Notes under the pieces: generated by a model
Told to the model about the DNA's origin: nothing
Seen by the model: only the letters and a program-made list of their open reading frames with translations
Database searches by the model: none
Shown here: in pieces, positions 33,216 to 41,824 of the stretch
How positions within the stretch are numbered: position 1 is the stretch's first letter
Layout of the letters: every line of letters begins with the position of its first letter
NCBI GenBank assembly: GCA_030041005.1
Contig: JASHOR010000070.1
Coordinates: 1 to 47,954 of the forward strand
From: Xanthobacteraceae bacterium
Lineage (GTDB): Bacteria; Pseudomonadota; Alphaproteobacteria; Rhizobiales; Xanthobacteraceae
DNA: 47,954 bases
Direction: 5' to 3'
Translations under genes and position numbers: made by a program

Positions 33216-35111
33216 CTATTTCGCCTTCTGCATCTTCGCCGCCTTGACGGCATCAGACCACCACGTATCGGGAATGCCGCGAAAGTAGCGCGGCTGCGCC
33301 GGCGGCCGGCCGAACGCATCCCAATAGGCGATCCAGTGCGACGGCTTATACCACTGCGGGACCCAGTAGTGGCCGGCGCGGATGACGCGGTCGAGAGCGC
33401 GGCAGGCGGTCACCAGAGCCGGCCGCGTATCGGCGGCGATGACGGTTTCGATCAACGAATCGACCACCGGGTCGGCGATTCCGGCGATGTTGTTGGAGCC
33501 TTTGAGCGCCGCCGCTCGCGATGAAAAAAACGATCGCAGCGAGTCTCCCGGCGTGGCGGAAAAGCCGAAGCGGTCGACGGTCATGTCGAAATCGAAGTCA
33601 TCAAGCCGGGCGCGATATTGCACCGGATCGACCAGGCGGATCGTGGCGTCGATGCCGAGGATGGCGAGGTTCTTGATGAACGCCATGTGATGCGGCTCGA
33701 ACTCCGGCTCGTCGAGCAAAAACTCTATCGTCACCGGCTCGCCGTCCGGCAGCAGGCGCTTGCCGTTCCTGATCATGCAGCCGGCCTCTTCAAGAAGCGC
33801 CACGGCATGCCGCAGCATCGGTCGGTCGTCGCCGGTGCCATCGGTGACCGGAGGAACATAAGCATTGCCGAACACGCTGTCGGCGACGCGCCCGCGAAAC
33901 GGCTCGAGCAGCGCCAGTTCGGCCGCGCCCGGCTTGCCGACCGCCATCATCTCGGAGTTTTGAAACACCGAGACCGTGCGCTCGTAGCAGCCGTACATGA
34001 TCGTCTTGTTGGTCCACTCGAAATCGAAGGCATTGTTGAACGCCTCCCGCAGCCGCGCGTCGGCAAATTTCTTTCGCCGCGTGTTGATGAACCAGCCCTG
34101 GGCGCCCGAGGGCGTATCGTCGGGGATCGTATCGCGCTTGACGCGGCCGTCCCGCAGCGCCGGAAAAGTGTAGCGCGTCTTCCAGGTGCGCGAGGTGAAC
34201 TCCTCGCGAAAAAGATAATCTCCGGCGGTGAAGGCTTCGAACCCGACTTCGCGATCGCGATAATACTCGAAGCGAATGCTATCGAAATTGTTCTGGCCGC
34301 GCGCGACCGGCAGGTCGGCGCCCCACCAATCCTTGACCCGTTCGTATTCGATGTAGCGGCCGGGATCGAAGCGACCGACCTTGTAGGCGCCCGAACCAAG
34401 CGGCGCATCGAGGGTCGATTCGTCGAACTTTTTCGACGCGTAATAGGCGCGGGAGAAGATCGGCAGGCCGGCGACGAACAGCGGCACGTCGCGCGCGCGC
34501 TTGGGCGCAAAAGTCACGGTCACGCTGGCGTCCTCGTTGGCCACCGCGCTCGCCATGTCGCGCAGCGACTGGGCTATGAGAGGGTGGCCTTTGGCCTTGA
34601 GAATCGTGAGCGAAAACGCGACATCGCGCGCGGTGAGCGGCGAGCCGTCGTGAAACCGGGCGTTGGGCCGGATGAGGAACCGATAGGTGAGGCCGTCCGC
34701 CGAGCGAACGACCTTCTGCGCGGCGAGGCCATACATGGCATCGGGCTCGTCGCCGGAGCGCACCATCAACGTGGCGAAGGTCAGCTCCATGCCCTGGGCG
34801 GCATCGCCCTTGAGGATATAGCTGTTGAGCGAATCGAAGGTCAGGAAGTTTTGATTGTATTGCTGATTCGGTCCGATCTGCGAAAAGGTGCCGCCCTTCG
34901 GCGCGTCGGGATTGACGTAGCGGAAGTGCTGGAAATCCGCCGGGTAGGCAAGATCGCCGAAGGCTGAGAGGCCATGGGACTCGACATGGGACTCGATGTC
35001 CTGTTCGGCGTCCGCGCACTGCATTGTGCGCTGGAGCGTTGCGGCTGCCACACCTGCGGTGAGATAAAGCGTTCGTCGGCGCGTAAGTGTCGGGGCCGAA
35101 CGGGCGGTCAC
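33216..35111 (-). CDS. yejA: Peptide ABC transporter receptor, second YejA copy
   Basis: A 631-residue SBP_bac_5/YejA-type periplasmic receptor. I place the start at GTG 35111, which overlaps the TGA of the first yejA in GTGA; a signal-like TRRRTLYLTAGVAAATL follows, with twin Arg residues. The mature part begins SAFGDLAYPADFQHF and shows PNARFHDGSPLTARDV and DAPLGSGAYKVG, the DppA/YejA landmarks, and WVPQWYKP near the end. It resembles its upstream neighbour in every block but with many substitutions, so it is an old duplicate. Confidence 0.92.
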   Translation of the reverse strand: MTARSAPTLTRRRTLYLTAGVAAATLQRTMQCADAEQDIESHVESHGLSAFGDLAYPADFQHFRYVNPDAPKGGTFSQIGPNQQYNQNFLTFDSLNSYILKGDAAQGMELTFATLMVRSGDEPDAMYGLAAQKVVRSADGLTYRFLIRPNARFHDGSPLTARDVAFSLTILKAKGHPLIAQSLRDMASAVANEDASVTVTFAPKRARDVPLFVAGLPIFSRAYYASKKFDESTLDAPLGSGAYKVGRFDPGRYIEYERVKDWWGADLPVARGQNNFDSIRFEYYRDREVGFEAFTAGDYLFREEFTSRTWKTRYTFPALRDGRVKRDTIPDDTPSGAQGWFINTRRKKFADARLREAFNNAFDFEWTNKTIMYGCYERTVSVFQNSEMMAVGKPGAAELALLEPFRGRVADSVFGNAYVPPVTDGTGDDRPMLRHAVALLEEAGCMIRNGKRLLPDGEPVTIEFLLDEPEFEPHHMAFIKNLAILGIDATIRLVDPVQYRARLDDFDFDMTVDRFGFSATPGDSLRSFFSSRAAALKGSNNIAGIADPVVDSLIETVIAADTRPALVTACRALDRVIRAGHYWVPQWYKPSHWIAYWDAFGRPPAQPRYFRGIPDTWWSDAVKAAKMQKAK

Positions 35112-37021
35112 GATTTGGTTCCCGTCTTTGCCGCTTTCGCCGCGTCCCACCACCACAGGGTCGGGAAGGCGTCCATGCCGTATTTCGGCAGCGGATCGCG
35201 ACGGCTGAATCGATCCCAGCGCGCGCTGCGCACCTTGCTGTAGGTCCATTGCGGCACGACGTAGTGATTCCACAACAGCACGCGATCGAGCGCCCCGGTG
35301 GCGGCGACGAGATCGGCGCGGCTCTTGGCAAAGATCACATTGTTGATCAGCGTATCGACTGCCGGGTTCTTGATGCCGATCACGTTGAACGAGCCCGGCT
35401 GATCGGCGGCCTGCGAGCCCCAATACCCGCGCTGCTCGTTGCCGGGCGACAGCGATTCCTCCCAGGCGTTGGTGACGATGTCGAAATCGAAATCGCGCAG
35501 CCGGTTCTGATATTGCGCGTCGTCGATGGTGCGCACCGTGACCGTCATGCCCAGGCGTTCGAGCGAGGGCTTATAGAACAAGGCCACCCGTTCGAGCGCC
35601 GGATCCTCGTCGAGGAATTCGACCGCATAGGGCTCGCCGGTCTTGCTGTTGACCAGCCGTTCGTTGCGCACCTCGTAGCCGGCCTCCTGCAGAAGCTGCA
35701 CGGCCTTGCGCAGGTTGTCCCGATCCGCCTGCGGATTGCCGCCGACCGGGTTGGCATAGGGCGTGGTGAATACTTCCGGCGGCACTTCGTTGCGGACCGC
35801 CTGCAGTATTTCCAGCTCGCGGCCCTTGGGCAGGCCCGTTGCCGCAAGTTCGGTGCCCTGGAAATAGCTGGCGATGCGGGTGTACTGGCCATAGAAGATC
35901 TGCCGGTTCATCTCCTCGAAATCGAACGCGTAATTGAACGCGAGCCGGACCCGCGGGTCCTTGAATTTGTCGCGGCGGATGTTGAAGGCGAAGGCCTGCA
36001 TGATCCCGACATTCCTGATCGGGAATTCTTCGAGGATCACGCGCTTCTGGCTGACAGCCGGAAAATCGTAGGCCGTCGCCCAGTTCTTGGCGCTGTTCTC
36101 GATGCGCCAATCCACCGAGTCGGCCTCGAAAGCCTGGATGGCGACCGTATCGTCGCGGAAATATTCGAAGCGCAGCTCGTCGAAATTGTCGCGTCCGATT
36201 CGCACGTTGAGGCCGCGGCCCCAATAATCCTTGACGCGCTCATAGACGACCTCGCGGCCGGCCGAGAAGCTCTTGATGCGATAGGGACCGCTGCCAAGAG
36301 GCGGCTCGAGCGTGGTGTTGGCGACATTGCGCTTGTTGCCGTTCTTGTCGGTTCCCTCCCACCATAGTTTCGGAAGGATGGTGAGTTCGCCTACGATCTG
36401 CGGCAGTTCGTGGTTGCCCGGGCGGTCGAAAGTGAACGTGATTTCGCGATCGCCGCTTTTTTCCGCCTTGAGTACGTGTCGGTAATAGGCGGCAAGCTGG
36501 GGACTGTATTTCTTCCATGCGTCGAACGAGAAGATCACATCCTCGGTGGTGACCGGACTGCCGTCGTGCCACTTCGCTTCCGCCCGCAGCCGGTAGGAAA
36601 CGGAGGAGAAATCGTTCGGATAACGCACCGCCTCGGCGAGCAGCCCATATTGGCTCGAAACCTCGTCGAGGGACCCTTCGAGCAGCGTCTCATAGATCAG
36701 GGTAATGCCCGACGCGAGGTCGCCTTTTACTCCGGCCACTACCATGTTGAAGCTGTCAAACGTGCCAACCGTGAGCCGTCGGGCGGTTCCTCCCTTCGGC
36801 GCGTCGGCGTTCACGTAATCGAACTGCTTGAACCCGTCGGGATATTTGAGGTCCCCGTACAGCGACACACCGTACCGCCAGGGAGCATCTGCCGCGGCCG
36901 GCGAAGTCGCGGGAGCGCCCGCCGGCTGCTGCGCTTTGGCGCGGGCGATCCAACCGGGCAATGGCAGCCGCGCAGCGGCAAAAGCCACCGCTGCGGATTT
37001 GAGTAGGAATCGCCGATTCAC
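35108..37021 (-). CDS. yejA: Peptide ABC transporter receptor, first YejA copy
   Basis: A 637-residue YejA-type periplasmic receptor. The start is GTG 37021 with GGAGC upstream, opening a Tat-like signal, NRRFLLKSAAVAFAAARL, cleaved after about RAKAQQ. Landmarks include GVSLYGDLKYPDGFKQF, EAKWHDGSPVTTEDV, LEPPLGSGPYRI and VVPQWTYSKVRSARWDRF. Two hundred or so bases lie between it and the cytochrome c gene, so it is the first gene of the five-gene yej operon. Confidence 0.92.
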   Translation of the reverse strand: MNRRFLLKSAAVAFAAARLPLPGWIARAKAQQPAGAPATSPAAADAPWRYGVSLYGDLKYPDGFKQFDYVNADAPKGGTARRLTVGTFDSFNMVVAGVKGDLASGITLIYETLLEGSLDEVSSQYGLLAEAVRYPNDFSSVSYRLRAEAKWHDGSPVTTEDVIFSFDAWKKYSPQLAAYYRHVLKAEKSGDREITFTFDRPGNHELPQIVGELTILPKLWWEGTDKNGNKRNVANTTLEPPLGSGPYRIKSFSAGREVVYERVKDYWGRGLNVRIGRDNFDELRFEYFRDDTVAIQAFEADSVDWRIENSAKNWATAYDFPAVSQKRVILEEFPIRNVGIMQAFAFNIRRDKFKDPRVRLAFNYAFDFEEMNRQIFYGQYTRIASYFQGTELAATGLPKGRELEILQAVRNEVPPEVFTTPYANPVGGNPQADRDNLRKAVQLLQEAGYEVRNERLVNSKTGEPYAVEFLDEDPALERVALFYKPSLERLGMTVTVRTIDDAQYQNRLRDFDFDIVTNAWEESLSPGNEQRGYWGSQAADQPGSFNVIGIKNPAVDTLINNVIFAKSRADLVAATGALDRVLLWNHYVVPQWTYSKVRSARWDRFSRRDPLPKYGMDAFPTLWWWDAAKAAKTGTKS

Positions 37022-37244
37022 CTCATGCTCCAGTTGGCTCCAGGCGTCGGGCAGACCGGGGTGGGTCTTGCGAGCCGCGCCGAAGGCGCGCAACGCCGCT
37101 CTCTTGCCGGCGGCAAGTCGCGCAGGCTCACGCCCATAAGCACGAGGCTGCTTATGTCCTTCCCGATTGCGGCGCCAGCATGCCCTCGCATGCCGCGACG
37201 AAATGCACTTCACATCCCCGTGCGATGCCCGTGCGGGCTCGCCG

Positions 37245-37961
37245 CTACTTCGCCGGTGTGGAAGGGGCGGCAGGGGCCGGGGCCGCCGGTGAGGCGGGCG
37301 GCGTCGGCGTGGCGGCCGGCGCCTTCGTCGCATTCGCCGGTGTTCCGGCGGAGGGTGGCGTGCCGGCCGCGGATGCCGTCGGCTTGGCCCCAGCCGGCGG
37401 CGTCGGCGTGCTCTGCGCCGCCTTCGGCAGCGGCAGAGGATGGTCGGAATTCGAGTTCAGGTAGGCGATCACGTCGGCGCGCTGCCGTTCGCTGGGAATG
37501 CCCGCGAAGGTCATCAGCGTGCCCGGAACGTCGGCCTGGGGATTGGTGAGCCAGATGTTGAGCGCATCAAAGGTCCAGTTGGCGCCCTTGGCTTTTGCCT
37601 TCAGGGCCGACGAGTAATTGAACCCTGCTTCGGAAGCGATCGGCCGCCCGACGACGCCATAAAGGTCGGGCCCGATCTTGGCCCCCTGGCCCTTGCCGAG
37701 GTTGTGGCATACCTCGCATTCCTTTGCGGTATCGGCGCCCCGCTGAACGGAAGCCGTTGCCAGCAGGCTCTCGATCGGCTGCTCTGCGGGGGCCTTGGCG
37801 GTCGGCGCGGCCGGTTGCTCTTCCTTCACTTGGACGATGTAGCCGGGTTTTGCCGCCACCGGCGGGGAGAAGATCGTACCGGAGGCGAGATGGACGGCTA
37901 GCAGTAGCAGGCAGGTTCCCAGCAAAGCGCCGAGAATCTTATTGATTTCAAACGAATCCAT
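37245..37961 (-). CDS. Membrane-anchored class I cytochrome c (CycM-like)
   Basis: A 238-residue electron carrier. An uncleaved N-terminal helix (residues 8-28) anchors it in the inner membrane with the heme domain in the periplasm. The heme site is CEVCH (82-86), with GPDLYGVVGRP, and Met150 in VPGTLMTF as axial ligand. After residue 175 comes a Pro/Ala/Thr-rich tail of about 60 residues, longer than usual. ATG 37961 begins the helix; 13 upstream codons are not family-like. It is divergent from kdsB, as in Bradyrhizobium relatives. Confidence 0.92.
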   Translation of the reverse strand: MDSFEINKILGALLGTCLLLLAVHLASGTIFSPPVAAKPGYIVQVKEEQPAAPTAKAPAEQPIESLLATASVQRGADTAKECEVCHNLGKGQGAKIGPDLYGVVGRPIASEAGFNYSSALKAKAKGANWTFDALNIWLTNPQADVPGTLMTFAGIPSERQRADVIAYLNSNSDHPLPLPKAAQSTPTPPAGAKPTASAAGTPPSAGTPANATKAPAATPTPPASPAAPAPAAPSTPAK

Positions 37962-38056
37962 TGCCGAGAGGCTCCGCAGGGGCAGGGTAGTGCGGCGCAC
38001 AGATAGCCGGTTTGCGGCGCGCCTTGCAACCCGTATAAGAAAATCAGGCTGTTGCG

Positions 38057-38794
38057 ATGGCTAGCGTCCTCGTCCTCATCCCTGCGCGCATGCACTCCAC
38101 CCGGCTGCCCGGCAAGCCACTCGCCGTGATCGCCGGAGAGCCAATGATCGTGCATGTTTGGCGCCGCGCCGTGGCGTCGAACATCGGTCCGGTGTGGGTC
38201 GCCACCGATTCTGCCGCCATCGCCGAGGCGGTGGATAAGTCGGGCGGTCGCGCCGTGATGACCCGCGCCGACCACGCCTCCGGCACCGATCGCATTTCCG
38301 AGGCGCTGCAGACGATCGACCCGGACGGGAGCGCCGAGGTGGTCGTCAACATGCAGGGCGATCTGCCGACGCTCGAACCCGCCAGTCTCGGCGCTTGCGC
38401 CGCTCTGTTGCGCGATCCCGCGGTCGACATCGGCACGCTTGCCGCCGAGATCCGGGATGCGGCGGAGCGCGACGACCCGAACGTCGTCAAGGTGGTGGGG
38501 ACGCCGCTGGCGCCGTCGCGGCTGCGGGCGCTGTACTTCACCCGCGCGACCGCGCCGGCCGGCCCGGGGCCGCTTTACCATCACATCGGGCTGTACGCTT
38601 TCCGCCGCGCGGCGCTCGAGCGCTTCGTCGCGTTGCCGCCTTCGCCGCTGGAACAGCGTGAGAAGCTCGAACAATTACGGGCGATCGAGGCGGGCCTGCG
38701 GATCGACGTGGCCGTCATCGAGGCGGTTCCGCTGGGGGTCGACACGCCAAAGGATTTGGAAAGGGCGCGCGCCATGTTAACGAGCCGGCCATGA
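38057..38794 (+). CDS. kdsB: 3-deoxy-manno-octulosonate cytidylyltransferase
   Basis: A 245-residue enzyme that makes CMP-Kdo from CTP and Kdo for lipopolysaccharide. The nucleotide loop [16 protein letters not shown] (7-22), [21 protein letters not shown] and VVNMQGDLP are family signatures. [15 protein letters not shown] and [18 protein letters not shown] complete the match. Its stop overlaps the pheA start in ATGA, so the two genes are translationally coupled. Confidence 0.96.
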   Translation: MASVLVLIPARMHSTRLPGKPLAVIAGEPMIVHVWRRAVASNIGPVWVATDSAAIAEAVDKSGGRAVMTRADHASGTDRISEALQTIDPDGSAEVVVNMQGDLPTLEPASLGACAALLRDPAVDIGTLAAEIRDAAERDDPNVVKVVGTPLAPSRLRALYFTRATAPAGPGPLYHHIGLYAFRRAALERFVALPPSPLEQREKLEQLRAIEAGLRIDVAVIEAVPLGVDTPKDLERARAMLTSRP

Positions 38795-39648
38795 AGAAGA
38801 ACCGCCGCAACATTGCCTTCCAGGGCGAGCCGGGTGCCAATTCGCACATCGCCTGCAACGACGCCTTCCCGGATCACGAGCCGTTGCCCTGCCCAACCTT
38901 CGAGGACGCGTTCGCGGCGGTCCGCAGCGGCAAAGCGGTCCTCGCCATGATACCTATCGACAATTCGGTGGCGGGTCGCGTGGCCGACATCCACCATCTC
39001 ATGCCGCAATCGGGGCTCAACATCGTCGCCGAATGGTTCCTGCCCGTGCAGCATCAATTGATGGCGCCGAGGGGCGCCAGCCTGAAGACCATCCGCACGG
39101 TCGAGAGCCACGTGCATGCGCTCGGCCAGTGCCGCAACATCATCCGCAAGCTCGGCGTCAAGGCGCTGGTTGCCGCCGACACCGCCGGCGCCGCGCGCGA
39201 GGTGGCGGAGGCGGGGGATATCGCTCGCGCCGCATTGGCGACGGAACTGGCGGCGAAAATATACGGACTGAAAATCCTGAAGAGGAACGTCGCCGACGCC
39301 AAGCACAACACGACCCGTTTCGTCGTCCTGGCGCGCAAGCCCCGCTGGGCGAAACGCGGCGATCAGCCGGTCGTCACCACCTTTCTCTTCGAGGTGCGCA
39401 ATATCCCGGCCGCCCTGTACAAGGCGCTGGGCGGGTTTGCCAGCAACAGCATCAACATGACCAAGCTCGAAAGCTACATGGTCAACGGCAGCTTTGCCGC
39501 GACGCAGTTTTACGCCGACGTGGAGGGGCATCCGGCCGACCGGCCGCTGGCGTTGGCGCTGGAAGAGCTGGAATTCTTCTCGCGGCCGAAGTCGCTGAAG
39601 ATTCTCGGCGTCTATCCCGCCCACCCGTTCCGCGAGACCTTCAAATAA
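38791..39648 (+). CDS. pheA: Prephenate dehydratase
   Basis: A 285-residue monofunctional enzyme converting prephenate to phenylpyruvate in phenylalanine synthesis. The catalytic domain shows [20 protein letters not shown] and [11 protein letters not shown] with the essential Thr-Arg-Phe. The C-terminal ACT domain has GALYKAL-like [11 protein letters not shown] and [10 protein letters not shown], where other PheA proteins read ESRP, so feedback inhibition by phenylalanine may be altered or differ in detail. No chorismate mutase domain is fused. Confidence 0.95.
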   Translation: MKKNRRNIAFQGEPGANSHIACNDAFPDHEPLPCPTFEDAFAAVRSGKAVLAMIPIDNSVAGRVADIHHLMPQSGLNIVAEWFLPVQHQLMAPRGASLKTIRTVESHVHALGQCRNIIRKLGVKALVAADTAGAAREVAEAGDIARAALATELAAKIYGLKILKRNVADAKHNTTRFVVLARKPRWAKRGDQPVVTTFLFEVRNIPAALYKALGGFASNSINMTKLESYMVNGSFAATQFYADVEGHPADRPLALALEELEFFSRPKSLKILGVYPAHPFRETFK

Positions 39649-39659
39649 GGATGCACCCG

Positions 39660-39977
39660 ATGAACAGCGGCGATGCAAAAGTCCGGCGAACATTGCAACT
39701 GCGATTCACGCTTCCCGCAGCGGATTCTGGACAGCTTGCCGCCATGATCAAGGCTGCGGCGCCGTTCTATCAGATGTTCGGCAACGCTCAGGTGCGCCTT
39801 TTGCAGAATGTCGACGATCCGGCGAAGTTCGTCCAGGAGATCGAATACGAGGCGCAGGAAGACTGGGAGCTCAGCCGGCAGCGAATCGCCGGCGACGTGC
39901 GCATGCAGACGTATCTTCAGGCCTGGCGCGCGATGTTGCCCGGCGCGCCGGAGATCGATGTCTATCAGGAAGTGTAA
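39660..39977 (+). CDS. Small protein downstream of pheA, unknown function
   Basis: A 105-residue soluble protein. An ATG at 39651 in the same frame would add three residues; AAGGAT fits the later start better. It contains LQLRFTLPAADSGQLAAMI and VRLLQNVDDPAKFVQEIEYE, an alternating strand-helix pattern like a ferredoxin-like or dimeric alpha-beta barrel fold, but I cannot name the family. It starts 11 bp after pheA and belongs to the kdsB-pheA operon. Confidence 0.75.
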   Translation: MNSGDAKVRRTLQLRFTLPAADSGQLAAMIKAAAPFYQMFGNAQVRLLQNVDDPAKFVQEIEYEAQEDWELSRQRIAGDVRMQTYLQAWRAMLPGAPEIDVYQEV

Positions 39978-40078
39978 TTGATCCTCGCCACGCGGGTAAG
40001 GGAAGGGGCGGCCTTCGTCCGATGGTACGAGCCAATCAATGACCCGAAGCGGTCATGTCTGCAGGAGCTGGCCCGCCT

Positions 40079-40861
40079 TCAGAAGAATTCATCCAACAGG
40101 CGATAAAAGCGGTTGCGACCTTCGTCGATGCTTGTGATGCCATACGCCCGGAGGAACGCTCCGACCCGCTCCGATCCGAGATTCGTCGCGATGCTGCGGC
40201 ATGCTAGCGCAAGGTCTTGGTAACGATCCGAGCGTCCGAGCCGGCCGCAGTCCACAAAACCCGAGAATCGTCCGCGATCGAGCATCATATTTGGCAGGCA
40301 CGCGTCGCCATGGGCGACCACAATGTCCTCCGTCGTCGGGCGCAGCCGCTCCATTTCGCCGAATAGTTCGGCCGCTGTCTTACCTCGATTTTCATCGTCA
40401 AAATCATCCGCATTTACATCATTCGACTTCGCTCTTTCCGCGGCGCGTGCCAGCTTGACGGTGAGCGTCTCGTCGAATGGACACGTATTCGCATCGATCG
40501 CGTGGATCGCTCTTAACGCTTTCGCCAGTTCATAAGTTTTGACAGCAGGTGGATCGCGAGACCTGGCGGCATCCTCCCCCGGAAGACGCTCCACCACAAG
40601 CCAAACGTAGCCGTGGGCTTCTGCAAGGTGGATGACGTGCGGCGCAAGGATTCCGACGCCTGTCAGCCATTTGAGGCGGGCGGCTTCGGCGAGAAGATCG
40701 GCCGCCTTAGGGGCAGCGGACAGCTTGGCAACTAACGGCCGGCGATTGGGTGCATAAAGCCGAAATACCGCCGCGCCCGAGCGGCCCGATGTTTCCTCGC
40801 GCGCTTCATAACCGCCAAGCTGCACCAACAAATCCGGAGGAAACGGCGGCAGTTGTTGCAT
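40079..40861 (-). CDS. APH(3')-like aminoglycoside phosphotransferase
   Basis: A 260-residue kinase of the APH(3') class, the nptII-type family that phosphorylates kanamycin and neomycin. It has the ATP lysine in LVAKLS (Lys46), the catalytic loop HGDACLPN (184-191, Asp186), the metal Asp204 in FVDCGRLGR, RYQDLALACRSI, and the family C-terminus RFYRLLDEFF. All key residues are present, so an active enzyme is possible; whether it confers resistance is unknown. The segment between residues 140 and 165 is Asp/Asn-rich. It faces an ANT-like gene across 208 bp of spacer. Confidence 0.92.
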   Translation of the reverse strand: MQQLPPFPPDLLVQLGGYEAREETSGRSGAAVFRLYAPNRRPLVAKLSAAPKAADLLAEAARLKWLTGVGILAPHVIHLAEAHGYVWLVVERLPGEDAARSRDPPAVKTYELAKALRAIHAIDANTCPFDETLTVKLARAAERAKSNDVNADDFDDENRGKTAAELFGEMERLRPTTEDIVVAHGDACLPNMMLDRGRFSGFVDCGRLGRSDRYQDLALACRSIATNLGSERVGAFLRAYGITSIDEGRNRFYRLLDEFF

Positions 40862-41069
40862 GGTCCGGAAGCTTAACCGGGAGCGAGGTCCTCACAATAT
40901 CACACCTACGGCGGACTATGCCGGCTATCGGCCCCTCGCGACGGTGGCGACCGGCGTGACGATCTCGGCGATCGGGGTATGAGCCGACGTGAAGCAGACA
41001 TTGCCGAAGCGGCGAAATTGACCCGAAGCGGCCATTGGCCAGGGCTCCGAGGCCCGGTACTTTGGCCAC

Positions 41070-41696
41070 ATGTGTCATGAGAACGATCAACGGCCGGATG
41101 ACATGCCGGGCATTGATGCCTGGAATCCCTGGCACCCCAGCGAGGCGATGAAGCAGCTTGCAGGCATATCATCCTGGTGGTGCGTCGCTGGCGGTTGGGC
41201 GCTTGATCTGTGGTTGGGTGAGCAGACACGTCCCCACCGCGATTTGGAGATCGCGGTATTGCGTTCGGATTTTTCGACTTTCCGGGCGCGACTTAGTCGC
41301 TTTGATTTCTTTGTCGCGGCGGATGGCAAAGTATCTGTCTTGCCTTTAGAGGCATGTCCAGACCCGCAGCACCATCAGGTTTGGGTTCTCGACCAACCCG
41401 CAAAGATTTGGCGCATGGATATTTTGTTGGAACCAGGAGATAACAACACATGGGTCTTTCGGCGAGATGAAACGATTCGTCGCCCGCGTTCGCAGATGAC
41501 CGCCACTACGAGGGAGGGCGTGCCTTATTTGAAACCTGAAGGCGTTTTGCTCTACAAGGCCAAAGCAACGCGGCCAAAAGACGAAGACGATTTCAGAGCC
41601 AGCGCCCCACTTATGGCAATTGCCGCGCGCGCTTGGCTGAAGAGTGCCCTGGTCCGTTCATATCCATCGCATCACTGGATCGACCAGCTCGGATAG
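41070..41696 (+). CDS. ANT(2'')-like nucleotidyltransferase
   Basis: A 208-residue protein of the aminoglycoside-2''-adenylyltransferase (AadB-like) domain family. The core is WWCVAGGWALDLWLGEQTR (36-54) followed by PHRDLEIAVLR, in which Asp58 and Glu60 occupy the DxD metal position (Glu in place of the second Asp). KPEGVLLYKAKATRPKDEDDF matches the C-terminal part. These genes are often mislabelled as amino-acid transporters, but no membrane segments are present. Its divergent neighbour is an APH(3')-like kinase. Whether it acts on an antibiotic or on another polyol is unknown. Confidence 0.8.
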   Translation: MCHENDQRPDDMPGIDAWNPWHPSEAMKQLAGISSWWCVAGGWALDLWLGEQTRPHRDLEIAVLRSDFSTFRARLSRFDFFVAADGKVSVLPLEACPDPQHHQVWVLDQPAKIWRMDILLEPGDNNTWVFRRDETIRRPRSQMTATTREGVPYLKPEGVLLYKAKATRPKDEDDFRASAPLMAIAARAWLKSALVRSYPSHHWIDQLG

Positions 41697-41824
41697 CCCA
41701 CGCAATGCATTCTTGCTGCAGTGCAATGGTCGAAGCTGGCCCGAAGTGTCGTTTGGCGCGGTGCAACGGTATGTCGGCGATCGGGGCTATAGCTACCATC
41801 CGGCCCACGCTTCGCGGGGGATTA

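Noticed and set aside
33618-34967. 449-codon plus-strand frame opposite the second yejA
   Set aside because: Antisense shadow; same Arg/Glu/Ala composition bias as other mirrors.
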